64,000 nucleotides of DNA from CAVVNC01 sp963750015 (GCA_963750015.1 CAVVPU010000221.1:101312-165311); one strand, 5' to 3'. Positions 1-10,302 are shown, numbered from the stretch's first letter. Made by a program: numbers and translations. The notes: generated by a model from the sequence alone, not told the origin.

Positions 1-1
1 C

Positions 2-943
2 AACAGCGTGCCGGGTTCGAAGCTGGTTGCCATATGTGACCGCAGTCTTGATATGCTCGGCCGCGCTCGTGAGGCGTACCCCGGAGTACGCCTCACCACG
101 GAGGCCGATGAGATATTCCAGTGTCCCGACGTGGATATCGTCGCCGTGATTACGCCGGTATCGACCCACTTCGAACTCGCAAAGAAAGCCCTTGAGAGCG
201 GCAAGCACGTGTTCGTTGAAAAGCCCTTCACTGCCACCTCGGCGCAGGCCGAGGAGCTGATCGCCCTGGCTCATGAGAAGGGCCTCAAGATCATGGTCGA
301 TCACCCCTTCCTCTTTACGGATGTGGTGAGAAAGATCAAGGATCTCATAGAGGACGGAACTCTCGGTGACGTCTACTACCTTGATTCCATGCGGATCAAC
401 CTGGGGCTGTTTCAGCATGACGTGAACGTTGTCTGGGACCTTGCGCCCCATGATTTCTATTTGCTGGACTATCTCATCGACGAGGAGCCTATCGGCGTAT
501 CCGCGACCGGAGCGGCCCACGCCAACGGCCTTCAGGACATCGCCTATGTGACCGTTCGCTTCGCCAACAGCATCATCGCGCACTTTAACGTGAACTGGCT
601 TTCGCCGGTGAAGCAGCGCACCATGGTGATCGGGGGAAGCAAGAAAATGGTCTTCTGGGACGACAACAACGTCGCCGAAAAACTGAAAGTATACGACAAG
701 GGCATCGAAGTGAATACCGCATCGGGTATTTACGATCTCCTCGTCAGCTATCGCTCGGGTGACGTTTGGATACCGAAGATTTCGGGCACCGAAGCGCTCA
801 GAAGCGAAGTCTCCCATTTCATAGGGTGCCTCGCCGAAGACAGGACTCCAATGAACGACGGCTATGCCGGGCTCAAGGTCGTGAGAATGCTCGAGGCCGC
901 GGATAGGTCCCTGGAGAGAGGGGGAGAGCTTATTGCTGTTTAG
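2..943 (+). CDS. Gfo/Idh/MocA-family oxidoreductase (5' truncated)
   Basis: The reading frame is open to the left edge of the window, so the gene is cut; the first in-frame start inside the window is a GTG at 8. The visible 311 residues lack the first beta strand and the GxGxxG of the Rossmann fold but carry the rest of the family layout: VAVITPVSTH, the EKP motif (VEKPF, where the lysine is the usual catalytic residue) and a WDLAPHD stretch matching the conserved Asp/His region of the C-terminal alpha/beta domain. Such enzymes oxidise or reduce nucleotide-sugar hydroxyls with NAD(P). Given the exopolysaccharide genes nearby, a WbpB/WlbA-type sugar dehydrogenase that works with the aminotransferase at 17444-18559 and the acetyltransferase at 20307-21002 is a reasonable inference; substrate is not proven. 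Confidence 0.85.
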   Translation, partial: NSVPGSKLVAICDRSLDMLGRAREAYPGVRLTTEADEIFQCPDVDIVAVITPVSTHFELAKKALESGKHVFVEKPFTATSAQAEELIALAHEKGLKIMVDHPFLFTDVVRKIKDLIEDGTLGDVYYLDSMRINLGLFQHDVNVVWDLAPHDFYLLDYLIDEEPIGVSATGAAHANGLQDIAYVTVRFANSIIAHFNVNWLSPVKQRTMVIGGSKKMVFWDDNNVAEKLKVYDKGIEVNTASGIYDLLVSYRSGDVWIPKISGTEALRSEVSHFIGCLAEDRTPMNDGYAGLKVVRMLEAADRSLERGGELIAV

Positions 944-1090
944 TGCGGTCCCAAGCCAGGTGTGCAGGCGGGGAACCGACAGGTGTGGATTTGATTGCCA
1001 CCCGCCGCAATTTTGTGGCCACTTAAGCATTCTTGATACTGCTATTTCGTGCGACGTTCTTTTGAGCCGCACCTGCCCAAGGGGGTTTTG

Positions 1091-1850
1091 ATGGTACGAG
1101 GCAAGAACTGGGGAGTCTTTCTGCTGAAACGTTTCTTCCTTGCACTGGGATATCGGATACAAAGAAAGGGCGCTGTTGACGTTCTGGTACCACTTCTCCA
1201 TCATTTGATTGAGAAAAAGGGCCGTGTCAGCTTTATCCAAATTGGAGCAAACGACGGAAGAAAAAATGACCCTCTTTACGAGTTCGTGACCCTCAACTAT
1301 AAACGAGTAAACGGTTTGTGCGTCGAGCCAATGAAAGACTTCTATGAAAAGCTTAAGGCCAATTACTCCAGGTTCCCGAACATTACTCCCATAAATGTCG
1401 CCATACATAACACGGCTAAAGAATTCAATCTGTACAGGGTAAACCCAGCCAAGTTGAATTCCCTGCCCAATTGGGCCTATGGCATATCCTCCTTTAATCC
1501 CGATCATCATAAACGCACGGGAATCCCGTCAGAATGCATAATTGCTGAAAAGGTCGAATGCCTTTCGCTTACCGATCTCCTGAATCACTACCACGTCTCG
1601 GATTTGGATCCTTCTCCAGATAGACGCCGAGGGGTATGACGCCGAGATCATATATGGTATTGATTTTAACTTTGTATCTCCCTCGATCATTCACTTCGAA
1701 CATCGCGTTTCTGAAGGCATAATGAGCGAACCTGAGCTCGCAACTCTGATCAAATACCTACAGGAACGTGGATACGAGACCGCGCTCGATTCCAATGATG
1801 CGACGGCCTACAAACGGAGTCTGTTTTTGGCGGACTTGAGTCACACTTAG
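1091..1850 (+). pseudogene. FkbM-family methyltransferase, interrupted by a one-base frameshift
   Basis: An ATG at 1091 with a G-rich ribosome site (1080-1084) opens a frame showing FkbM features: FIQIGANDG (SAM-binding loop), then LCVEPMKDFY. That frame runs into unrelated sequence after about 1608 and stops at 1639. Shifting one base near 1607-1612 restores the conserved continuation LLQIDAEGYDAEIIYG and a C-terminus that ends at 1850. The product would be a SAM-dependent O-methyltransferase acting on a sugar or polysaccharide. Because the full domain is preserved on both sides of the shift, a sequencing indel is as likely as a real mutation. The last codon is altered by the IS insertion: without the element the gene would end in TAA at the same place; with it the stop is TAG. 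Confidence 0.8.
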
Positions 1851-2748
1851 AACTTATCCGTAATTAACTTGACTTAAGCCCCCAGCTATACTACACTTTA
1901 GCCCAGGAGGTGGGTATGGCAAAGGTCCGGTCATGGGAAGTATCCGACGAGTTCTGGAGACGTGTGGAACCATTCATTCCAAAGCGAGAACGAGAGCCGG
2001 GTAAGACATTCAGGAGAAAGCCCGGAGGCGGACGCAAGCCGATGTCCGAGCGGCGTGTGTTCGAAGGCATCGTCTTTGTGCTCAGGACAGGCTGCCAGTG
2101 GAAGTCATTGCCCAAGGAACGGTTCGGGAGTGCGAGCTCGATTCACAAGTACTTCAGGCAGTGGCTGAAAACAGGCTTCTTTCTCGCCCTGTGGCGCGCA
2201 GGCCTCGCGGAGTATGATGAGATGGAGGGGATTGCCTGGAAATGGCAGAGCATCGACGGGAGCACGATCAAAGCGCCTCTGGCCCGAGAAGCAACCGGTC
2301 CTAACCCGACGGACCGGGGAAAAAAAAGGAAGCAAGCGGCACATCCTGGTGGACGCTCGTGGCGTCCCGCTGTCGCTGATCGTTACCGGGGCCCATCGAC
2401 ATGATCTCAGTCAGTTCTCTGCCGTGCTCGATGCCCTCATCGTCGATCTTCCAAAAGGCAGGGAGCGATTCCTGTATGCGGATAAAGGTTATGATGGCGA
2501 TGCGGTTCGCGAACAGATCGGTATAAAGGGCTACATACCACGGATTCCACGAAGGAACCGCAGACGAGGGCGAGGGCGTCCTTGGAAGAATCGACGCTGG
2601 GTGGTGGAAGCGGCCCATTCCTGGTTCAACCGATTCAGAAAGCTCCTCGTCAGATATGAGAAGCTTACTGAAAGCTACGAGGCTCTCCTTCACCTCGCTG
2701 CCGCGATCATATGCTGGAGGAAGGTGACTCCTATTTACGGATAAGTCC
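1850..2748 (+). mobile_element. IS5-family insertion sequence (IS427/IS1031-like)
   Basis: About 0.9 kb element bounded by inverted repeats: left GAACTTATCCGTAA (1850-1863) and right TTACGGATAAGTCC (2735-2748), 13 of 14 bases complementary. It is flanked by the direct repeat TTA (1847-1849 and 2749-2751), which fits the 3-bp TNA target duplication known for IS1031/IS427 groups of the IS5 family. The element sits in the stop codon of the upstream FkbM gene and supplies a replacement TAG. It encodes one DDE transposase in two overlapping frames. Confidence 0.88.
1916..2744 (+). CDS. IS5-family DDE transposase, two frames joined at an A8 run
   Basis: The ATG at 1916 follows a strong AGGAGG (1905-1910). 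The first frame (to 2404) carries the DUF4096-like N-terminal domain (KPGGGRKPMSERRVFEGIVF) and the first catalytic aspartate in QSIDGST. The second frame (to 2744) carries the remaining catalytic residues, Asp in YADKGYDGD and Glu in VEAAHSWFNRFRKL. The frames meet at eight consecutive A residues (2320-2327) and the switch is +1. Two-frame transposases with programmed frameshifting or transcriptional slippage are known in the IS427 group; however several other genes in this window also need single-base shifts, so a plain indel cannot be excluded. Confidence 0.85.
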
Positions 2749-2885
2749 TTAAGCTCCCAAATGAAATGCCTATAGCGTTTTGCAAAATAAATTCCCGTTT
2801 GAGCCCCCGTTATCTTTGAGCTCCGTCGTTTCGCACACGAGCCAATCAGCACTTTCTGTTGCAAGGCGCACTAATATATAAGAAA

Positions 2886-2912
2886 GCCTCACTACGGACC
2901 CTGTAGTGAGGC
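2886..2912. terminator. 10-bp perfect hairpin downstream of the polysaccharide cluster
   Basis: GCCTCACTAC (2886-2895) pairs perfectly with GTAGTGAGGC (2903-2912) around a 7-nt loop. Read on the minus strand it is followed by TTTCT, so it could end transcription of the minus-strand polysaccharide cluster whose last gene stops at 3143. The rest of the 2749-3142 interval holds no gene that I can support. Confidence 0.5.
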
Positions 2913-3142
2913 ATAGTCGATTCCTTATAGTTCTCGCGCGCACTGGCACGCGATTAGTTTTCTATCGGTTAGCGCAGATCTTCCGGGCTGCTCCTCAGAC
3001 GCACTTCTTCATCTTCCATCTCTCCTGTGCCAAAGTCGCCGCTGCCTATCGTATCGATCGAACCCCCTCTATGGTCCCTTCGGACTCAATCGAGTAGTAC
3101 TAGCTTGTTTGACAGCATAGGACTCCGCAATTTTTTCATGTG

Positions 3143-4654
3143 TCATTGTCCGTGACTCTCAGCCTTCCATCGGGCCGGCAAAAAGATGCCGGTTTGGGCA
3201 CCATGCCTAAAGACTTGGCCCCAATCACAAGCCTCTCGAATGGCCGTACAAGCAGGTACACGAAAAATCCACGTGCTCCCGGCATAGAAGACGAAACCGG
3301 CTATCACCTGCACCATGAGTTGATAGAGTGGATGATGATGACGCAACAGGTAACCTAAACCGAATACTGCGACACCCATGGCAAAGGATATCACAAGATA
3401 GGGAACCATATCGCTTATTTGTTCCCGTACAGAATACTGTGTCACCGTTGCCATGCATTTTATGTTTAAGAACAACGAAAACGTCGACGCGACGATCATG
3501 CCGGCAATTATGCCGCGGACACCCCAGTACCACATCGTGCCTATGGCGACAAATAGAATGACTTTCTTGATGGCTTCCACCCGCAGCGACAGGCCAGGTC
3601 TTCCCACAGCCTGAATTGCCTGCTGTCTGATAAACTCGAGAGGGAACAACATTCCCGCCACGCAAAGCAACCGTAAATAGGGTATCGTGGCCGCCCATTT
3701 TTCCGTCAGCAACACCACCACTATCGGTCTGGCAGCGGCGGCAATGCCAATCATTGTAGGGCAAATCAAGAATGTGACAATAACAAGCGTCTTTCTTATG
3801 CCCTGCTTTAGGGCGTTCGGGTCGTGTTGCAGCTTTGAAAAGACTGGGAATGTTACGCGACCGACCAGCGTGGCTAAGACCGAGGAAGGCAACGCTTCGA
3901 GCTGCAAGGCACGAGAAAAGAAGCCCAGTTCCGTGGCTGAGAACAATTTACCAATGATTATATAGTAAATGCTTTCGGTCGTTCTATTTAGCAAGCCTGT
4001 AGCTAGTATTGACAACCCAAACTTCAGCATCTTTTGCAGCGCCCGAACACTGAACAAGAGGCGCGGCCGCCAGTCACTATAGAACCAGTACAAACCACTC
4101 CTCATCATGGATGCTGATATCTGCTGAATAACGAGGCTCCAGGCACCTTTGCCCATAGTCGCTAGTCCGATACCAATCAGGCCGGAAAAGAGATTTGCGG
4201 TAGTAGTAAATTTAGCCTGTGACTTAAAATCGACTTTCTTTACGAGAAGATTGGCCTGTATCATTCCGAAAGAATCGATGACAAAAATCAAAGATAATGC
4301 ACGTGCCAGTGAGGTCAAGTGCGGTTGTTGGTAGAATGCTGCAATCACGGGGGCAAAGAAGAATAGCAGGGCAGCAGCAATGAACCCGACAAGGATATTG
4401 AAATAAAAGACCGAGCAAACTTCCAACTCGGTTGTTACCGGTTTTTGAATCAGTGCTGTGCCAAAGCCACTGTCGACAAAGATCCCGCCAAGTGTGATGA
4501 ATATCATAAGCATGGCGACCAAGCCGAACATTTCCGGCACAAGTAGCCGCGCTAAAACAATACCAATGATGAAGCGCATCCCCTGCGATCCGGTTGTTTC
4601 AACCAGGCTCCAAAGCACTCCCTTTATTGTGGTTTTCCTAACTGAGTCTTTCAT
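3143..4654 (-). CDS. Wzx/TuaB-type polysaccharide flippase
   Basis: A 503-residue integral membrane protein of the polysaccharide biosynthesis (MVF/MOP) superfamily: the N-terminus reads KTTIKGVLWSLVE then GIVLARLLVPEMFGLVAM, the hallmark of WzxC/TuaB-like lipopolysaccharide translocases, and hydrophobic segments recur to about residue 490. It would move lipid-linked repeat units across the inner membrane. I chose the ATG at 4654, which gives the normal family length; an upstream TTG at 4795 would add 47 hydrophilic residues without family character. It is the last gene of the minus-strand cluster, behind a GT4 gene that ends at 4799. Confidence 0.85.
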   Translation of the reverse strand: MKDSVRKTTIKGVLWSLVETTGSQGMRFIIGIVLARLLVPEMFGLVAMLMIFITLGGIFVDSGFGTALIQKPVTTELEVCSVFYFNILVGFIAAALLFFFAPVIAAFYQQPHLTSLARALSLIFVIDSFGMIQANLLVKKVDFKSQAKFTTTANLFSGLIGIGLATMGKGAWSLVIQQISASMMRSGLYWFYSDWRPRLLFSVRALQKMLKFGLSILATGLLNRTTESIYYIIIGKLFSATELGFFSRALQLEALPSSVLATLVGRVTFPVFSKLQHDPNALKQGIRKTLVIVTFLICPTMIGIAAAARPIVVVLLTEKWAATIPYLRLLCVAGMLFPLEFIRQQAIQAVGRPGLSLRVEAIKKVILFVAIGTMWYWGVRGIIAGMIVASTFSLFLNIKCMATVTQYSVREQISDMVPYLVISFAMGVAVFGLGYLLRHHHPLYQLMVQVIAGFVFYAGSTWIFRVPACTAIREACDWGQVFRHGAQTGIFLPARWKAESHGQ

Positions 4655-4798
4655 TCCATGCGGATATGCAGTCTTCTGGTGATTTTGTTCCTTTGATACG
4701 TCCCCGTCTAGGGCAATTTTCCGGTCAGTTCCCCCGTTTCGAAGATGCTCCGTTTGGCGAGATCGTGCTGCCTTTCGACCAAATAACTCAGGCAACGG

Positions 4799-6244
4799 TT
4801 ATGGAACCCCATGCAGAGCCCGAAGGTAGAACTTTTCGTGTCGTTCTGCAAACGATGTCACGGCAAAGTGCTCAAGAACGAATTCCCGCGCGCGTTCACC
4901 CATTTCGTGCCGTGTCTCCCGGTCTCTCAACAACGTCGTGATCCTCTCCGCCAACGTCCCTATATCCCCCTTCTCGACCAGGTAGCCCGTGACCCCGTCT
5001 ATGAGGGCTTCCGGAATTCCACCGACGTTGTATGCAACTATCGCCTTTTTCATAGACTGTGCCTCAAGCAGAACCCTTCCCAGCCCTTCGCTGTAGCTGG
5101 GAAGAATGATGAGGTCCGAAGCGGCATACCAATTTCGTAATTCGGAGGAACCGAGCTCTCCCGTAAAGACTACCCGTTCGTTCAAGCCTTCCCGCTTGAC
5201 CCACTCCTGAAGCTTCTCAAGACAGCGTCGTTCCTGCGTGGGGCCGGCAAAGACCATGCTGACATCCATTTGCGAGCGTAACACGGACACCAAAGCCCGC
5301 AGTGCATCTATATGACCCTTGCCTTCTGAAACGCGTGAAGGAAGAAGAATGAATGGTCCACGAATGTTTGTCTTCAAAGGAAGCGCCCTTTCCGGGCTGA
5401 AAAAGTCTGTGTTTATTCCATCACTCAGGTTGGTAAACAAGGTGCGTGCATAAAGCGGAACATCTATTTCAGATACGCCGCCTATCGCGCGAACACTTTG
5501 GACCTGCCGCTGTATTAATGGAAGGCTCAGCCTGGTATTCTGAAAATGATTCACAGCCACGTACGGAACACCTCTGTCTTTCAGACAATCGAGAATGACT
5601 TCAGAATCCTCGCTGATCCAATGAAAGGCCGCAAGGTCCGGGCGGAAAGTTCCCAGGGCGGAAAGAAGACGGGTGTGGCACGGTGGGGATTGACGATATA
5701 ACAGTCTTCGAAGTTTCCTCGCAACACGCCGCGCTATTGTTGCTTGTTGTTGATAACCGGTTCCCAGGGTCGTTGGCATCCAGATTAACTCGCCCAACCC
5801 GATGCGCTCTGTCATGAGACTGGCCGAAGACATTTCAGGAACCAAGTGCGTTTGCAAGATCCTCATTCTATTCCGCAGTAATAGTTCCCTGTTCAGATCT
5901 CGCAAGCACGCCTCGACCCCGCCTGCATTGGGGTCTCTCGACATGTGAGCAAACCTGAATAACGTCAAACCATCGAGCAGACCCGGCCCGTCCCCACTCT
6001 TTGCATCGTTTTCAGAGACGGTCGCTGTATCGAATAATAGGCTGTTGGGCACGACCGGCCTATCTCTCCGGGACGTCGTCAAGCTCTTTGTTGAAATTTC
6101 CGCGGCCCTTTTCGTTTTTCGCCCCTTCGTGCAGAGATTGACGCGGTGCCTCTCTTCCCGCTCTACAGACTCGACCACACTGGCGGTTTTATCGGAACCC
6201 ATGATCCTTCGAAGACTCTTTTTCACGCTATCTGGACTCTGCAC
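4799..6244 (-). CDS. Glycosyltransferase family 4 (GT-B fold)
   Basis: A 481-residue protein. The C-terminal half has the GT4 signature: FILLPSRVSEGKGH, VVFTGEL, then PSYSEGLGRVLLEAQ, the EX7E nucleotide-sugar-binding motif, and VGGIPEALIDGVTGYLV. The N-terminal acceptor domain begins near LTLFRFAHMSRDPNAGGVE. The GTG at 6244 is preferred because it follows GGAGG with 7-nt spacing; it gives about 90 residues of polar N-terminal extension that is unusual for the family, and an internal ATG at 6202 is an alternative. Cytoplasmic or membrane-associated; it would add one sugar to the lipid-linked repeat unit. Confidence 0.88.
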   Translation of the reverse strand: MQSPDSVKKSLRRIMGSDKTASVVESVEREERHRVNLCTKGRKTKRAAEISTKSLTTSRRDRPVVPNSLLFDTATVSENDAKSGDGPGLLDGLTLFRFAHMSRDPNAGGVEACLRDLNRELLLRNRMRILQTHLVPEMSSASLMTERIGLGELIWMPTTLGTGYQQQATIARRVARKLRRLLYRQSPPCHTRLLSALGTFRPDLAAFHWISEDSEVILDCLKDRGVPYVAVNHFQNTRLSLPLIQRQVQSVRAIGGVSEIDVPLYARTLFTNLSDGINTDFFSPERALPLKTNIRGPFILLPSRVSEGKGHIDALRALVSVLRSQMDVSMVFAGPTQERRCLEKLQEWVKREGLNERVVFTGELGSSELRNWYAASDLIILPSYSEGLGRVLLEAQSMKKAIVAYNVGGIPEALIDGVTGYLVEKGDIGTLAERITTLLRDRETRHEMGERAREFVLEHFAVTSFAERHEKFYLRALHGVP

Positions 6245-6401
6245 CCAGTTTCCTCCGGGTATTACCTCGCGGACCCGGACGGCCCTTGGGAGTTTAGGGC
6301 AGGCAGAGAATTATCGGACGGAGCGGTTTAGGTGTGGTCGGACCCGGTCGAAGGGGCAAGGCGGAATGCGACGATCTCCCCCGACAGCCGGTCAAGACAG
6401 A

Positions 6402-7736
6402 TCAGTCGGCCGGAACGGCGTCACATATTGGAGCCTCATTCGGGATATCGATACATGCTATGAGCAGAAGTATCCACATATCATTGAGACCATAAAATGA
6501 AGCTTCCGTATAGTTGTAAAGAACTGCCGCAACGATTATGCAGAGCCTAAGCATCGCTGGTGGGTAATCCGAAATCAGATGCCTCCGGACGCTTAGTAGC
6601 CCGGACAGCAAAATTGCTCCAACAAAAGTGACGCCGATATATCCGAGATTCAGGTATTGCTCCAAATAGCCGTTATGGGCTTGAATGATGTGAGCACCGA
6701 CTTCCTGCCACAGCTCCTCCATCCTGGTTCCTGTCCAGAAACTCTGGAAGCCGCTTCCGACTATCGGATTCGTCTGCATTTGCGTGACCAATTCCCAGAT
6801 GGAGGTCCTGCTTGTGAGAGTCTCGTCACGTCCGAGCAATGCCAGGATTTGACTGCGTATATCCAGTGTCGCATCGAGAATCAGGACGAGGAAAGCTGTT
6901 GTCACCATCCATGCCATGACGCGCTCAGGGTTTTCGGTGAACATCCTCGTGCGGCCGCAAACAAAAAGGGCTGCGGCAACGACCATACAAGACAAGGATG
7001 TAGCACTTTGAGACATGTGAAGAAGGTAGACAATCATTCCGATGAGAATCAGGTTTATGATTGTCTCCCCGTCTTCCCACAGAGCCCTTTTTTTTCGTCG
7101 CAGCAGCAGATCCCAGGAAAAACATATCCCGGAGATCAAACACATCATGCCAAGGCCGTTCTTTTGTAGCGACACGCCTGTGAACATTTGTTGTCCTTCG
7201 ACTGCATATGCCCGCCCCAGTTCAGGAAAATACCTGACGAATAACAGGGATAGCGGCATTATTGCGAAAGTGAGTCGTCTCAGGACAGCCCTAAGGGCCT
7301 CATATGGATATTCCTCGGTCAGGATGACCAGGACCATGACGACGTTTCCTAATTCCTTGACGTACCTCTTGAAACAGACAAGCGTATCGTCGGACCAGCA
7401 AATGCTGAAGCCGCAATAGGCAAAATACAGGAATATCCATTTGTTGCGAGACAACAACTGACTCCAACCAATTTTCCTCCTGTACAGGACAAATACGCCC
7501 GCCGCTATGAGCAAGAAAAAGACGAACGCGTCAAGTGGACTTCCCTCGTCGAAGGCAGCAGCGGACATCATGGGCTCGCCTATCTGGAGCCACTGCGAGA
7601 CGTACCGTGACCCGGCCAAGAACATCCAGGCCAAGGGAATCCATAGCCCCACCGAAAGGTTTTTGCTTTTCCTGACATCCATCCTGAAGAGGAGGATGAT
7701 TACGCAAATACAGGCAAGGAGGGCAGGATAACGCAT
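6402..7736 (-). CDS. O-antigen ligase/polymerase-like membrane protein (Wzy_C domain)
   Basis: A 444-residue protein with about 10-12 hydrophobic segments and the Wzy_C/WaaL loop near residues 285-355: LTSRTSIWELV, NPIVGSGFQSFW and AHNGYLEQYLNLGYIG, which contains the conserved His of this family. It is the likely polymerase (ExoQ/Wzy type) for the exopolysaccharide, or a ligase; the two cannot be told apart from sequence alone. The ATG at 7736 has no clear Shine-Dalgarno sequence, but the first membrane segment starts at residue 3, which supports it. Confidence 0.83.
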   Translation of the reverse strand: MRYPALLACICVIILLFRMDVRKSKNLSVGLWIPLAWMFLAGSRYVSQWLQIGEPMMSAAAFDEGSPLDAFVFFLLIAAGVFVLYRRKIGWSQLLSRNKWIFLYFAYCGFSICWSDDTLVCFKRYVKELGNVVMVLVILTEEYPYEALRAVLRRLTFAIMPLSLLFVRYFPELGRAYAVEGQQMFTGVSLQKNGLGMMCLISGICFSWDLLLRRKKRALWEDGETIINLILIGMIVYLLHMSQSATSLSCMVVAAALFVCGRTRMFTENPERVMAWMVTTAFLVLILDATLDIRSQILALLGRDETLTSRTSIWELVTQMQTNPIVGSGFQSFWTGTRMEELWQEVGAHIIQAHNGYLEQYLNLGYIGVTFVGAILLSGLLSVRRHLISDYPPAMLRLCIIVAAVLYNYTEASFYGLNDMWILLLIACIDIPNEAPICDAVPAD

Positions 7737-7858
7737 ATGTGGTTTGGGGGGGTATGGTCCGGGGATGGAGACTCACGAAAGGAGCTTAAGACTCGATTCC
7801 TGAAACCCCTTTCGTGGACCTTGAGTAGAAAAGGACCGAATCGTCAGCGGGGACATAT

Positions 7859-9319
7859 TCAGTCATGCGTGGCTCGCCGATCATTCCCTAATAAAGCACG
7901 GCCTTGCAGGGGATGCGGATAAACGTAGGATACGTAGGCATTCGTGTGGGTTCCACATCGCTGGGGCATCGCCGTGATACCGGTACAGTAGTCCACCTGA
8001 CCGTTGCTGTGGCGCGAGTTCGTGACATATTGACTTATGGCGCCGCCTACGAGCGGCTTTCCGTTGATCGTAACCCTAACGCTGCCATCGCAAGCACCTC
8101 CGGCGGCGCATGTGATCTGCGGTCCGTTGTTCCACGTGTAAACCGGCACCGACGGCTGCGCCCTACCGATAGAGACCCCTGAACCGCGGCCGATCTGGTC
8201 GAGACATGGCCATCCGGTCTTCTCTACGTTTCCATCGTAGGATTGCGGGCCGGAGCCTGTAAACCGCTCGGCGCCCTCGCAACTGCCGTAGTATGTGCCG
8301 GAATAGTTGTTTACTGCCCGGTAGAGATTAAAGACCCAGTTGTTGAACGTATAGCCGGAAACGGTGTTGTTGAAAATGACACCGGTTCCGTCTTCCTGAA
8401 TGGCCATCGGCCAGATAAAATTCTTGCCCGTAGCTGATTGTCCATGAAAGGTGTTGTTGTAAACTTCAAACTTCCTCGACCCTCCCCGTCCCAATCCTCC
8501 CCCCTGTCCGGTGTGGGCAAGAAAGAACGCATATGTCATAGTAGAGTGACGAAGTACTATTGCCGCTCCGCTATGCATGTCACTCACTGTGGAAGTATTG
8601 GTATCCGTGGTGTAGCTGAAGGTAGAATCTTCGATATAGACCGCCTCGTCAGATCCGAGATTGAGCGCCATGCTCCATGCGTAGTCACCCTCATGCGCTG
8701 CGCCGGTGGCCGGCGAATACTCAGAGTTGAGATAGGCCCTGACCTGTACCCCTAAGAAACCGTATCCGGTGAAGTTGCAGTGATCGATAAGGCCCCAATT
8801 TATCCCGTCCACCATGATGCCCCGGGGGACCGGGGTTCGATATGAAGGATAATTGAATTTAACATGATCGATCCGCCAACCCATAATAGGGCCCCTGTGG
8901 TCTATGGATGATGAGTAAATGGTCTGGCGGGTCGTGTTCCCGGTAAGGGTCATGCCTGATATGCGCCATGATACTTTCAAGACGGGCGTTCCCGCGCTTG
9001 AGGCACCCGCCGTCCCGGTGGTCATGGCAACATCGAAGACATCGTTGTCCCCGGCGGCTATCGTGGTCGCACCCATACCTGCTCCCATGATCGCGATATT
9101 CTTGTCGATCCACTTGATAGGGCGGGAAGTCGTGCAGGAGCCGGGGGTGATCCTCACAGTATCGCCGTCCGAAGTCGCACTTACGGCTGCCTGCAGGGGC
9201 ACCGTGATGTCACCCGAGCACTGCACGTCGTAGGTCTCGGCGCCGGCGGTCGCGAACCACAGAAGGAAACACGTCGCACAAAGGATCGCGCGTTCCACGA
9301 TCGACTTGGCTCTCACCAT
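7859..9319 (-). CDS. Secreted right-handed beta-helix protein
   Basis: The ATG at 9319 starts a typical signal peptide (positive MVRAK, then a hydrophobic core ending FATAGA) followed by a 460-residue mature protein. Repeated short strands rich in Asn, Gly and Asp (IKWIDKNIAIMGAGMG, GLIDHCNFTGYG, EVYNNTFHGQS, VIFNNTVSGY) mark a pectate-lyase-like parallel beta-helix. Cys residues are placed as in exported proteins. Proteins of this shape in exopolysaccharide clusters are often polysaccharide lyases or epimerases, or structural matrix proteins; no catalytic set can be assigned here. Upstream in-frame sequence before 9319 is arginine-rich and not part of the protein. Confidence 0.72.
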   Translation of the reverse strand: MVRAKSIVERAILCATCFLLWFATAGAETYDVQCSGDITVPLQAAVSATSDGDTVRITPGSCTTSRPIKWIDKNIAIMGAGMGATTIAAGDNDVFDVAMTTGTAGASSAGTPVLKVSWRISGMTLTGNTTRQTIYSSSIDHRGPIMGWRIDHVKFNYPSYRTPVPRGIMVDGINWGLIDHCNFTGYGFLGVQVRAYLNSEYSPATGAAHEGDYAWSMALNLGSDEAVYIEDSTFSYTTDTNTSTVSDMHSGAAIVLRHSTMTYAFFLAHTGQGGGLGRGGSRKFEVYNNTFHGQSATGKNFIWPMAIQEDGTGVIFNNTVSGYTFNNWVFNLYRAVNNYSGTYYGSCEGAERFTGSGPQSYDGNVEKTGWPCLDQIGRGSGVSIGRAQPSVPVYTWNNGPQITCAAGGACDGSVRVTINGKPLVGGAISQYVTNSRHSNGQVDYCTGITAMPQRCGTHTNAYVSYVYPHPLQGRALLGNDRRATHD

Positions 9320-9398
9320 GCTTTTTTTCGCCGTCTCCCTTTCTTTACCCCTCTTATGGCGACACCCCACCACGCAGACAGTTGCCCGCCATCGCCGT

Positions 9399-10302
9399 CT
9401 AAGAGGTCCTCTCCTTGACCACCGTGAATCCGCACAGGGCAAGGAGCTTGCCTAGATGGTCGCATTCTTTCACCAGGTATCTCATAAAAAGGCCATGTCT
9501 CAAGAGCAACAGGACCGGCAAGGCCGGTGCGTACAGGACGAATGCTACTGCCGACTTGAAAGCAGAGAGGCTGAAAAAGGATGCTTTCTGCGCATTGGCT
9601 ACGCCCCGCAGCAAAGCTCTCTTCAAGAAGAAGCCTCTCTTCATGCGCTCAGGAGGGAAGATCTCATGGACGCAGGCTTCGTCGCACCAGACAAAGAGAT
9701 GTCCTTTTTTGATCATTCTTCTAAAGAAGTCGACATCCTCGCCCCCTGTCCTGCCGAAAAGACGATCGAAGGAGCCTCCGCCATCAAAAACCCTCCGGTT
9801 CAAGAGGACATTGCCGGTTCGCGTATATCTCGGCTTTCGGATGATTCTGCCGGTTCGGAAGGACTTTCTTTCGGCGAGCCTGCTCTTCACGAGCCACGAA
9901 GGGGGTTCTGTCTCAAAATAGGGCTTGACCGGACCCAGGACCCCGTCGGCGCGGAATTGACAAAGTGCCTTGTACAGGTTCAAAAGCCAGACTCTCATTC
10001 GGGAATTCATCGTCGTCGATCAAAGCGACATAATCACCGCTGGCATTTTCAATGGCCCTGTTCCTCGCAAGCGCGATGTTCTGTTCCGGCTCTACATGAT
10101 AGCTGATCGACATCCTCAGTTGCCGGGCATAGAGTTCGGCAGTTTCCCTCGCTGATTCAGACTTGTCGTTATCCACAATGACGGCCGAGTAGTCGAAAAG
10201 GCCAGCCGTCTTTTGTTCATCCAATCTTTCCAGTAATCGCCGGAGTAAATCGGGCCTTTTGTAGGTGCAAATGCATACGCTGATCTGGTCGATTCCTATC
10301 AT
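9399..10302 (-). pseudogene. Glycosyltransferase family 2, split by a one-base frameshift
   Basis: From the ATG at 10302 the frame shows a GT2 start (ISVCICTYKRPDLLRRLLE), VIVDNDKSE, then ALARNRAIENASGDYVALIDDDE, the DXD metal and nucleotide-sugar site. Past about 9997 the frame degenerates and stops at 9913. A neighbouring frame picks up at once with WLLNLYKAL, TGNVLLNRRVF, GGEDVDFFRRMIKKG and a hydrophobic C-terminus, ending at 9399. All parts of a roughly 300-residue GT2 are therefore present; one indel near 9989-9997 separates them. The start overlaps or abuts the end of the upstream deacetylase gene (10311). Confidence 0.8.

Noticed and set aside
4655..4795. Longer N-terminus for the flippase
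   Set aside because: Needs a TTG start and adds polar sequence not found in the family.
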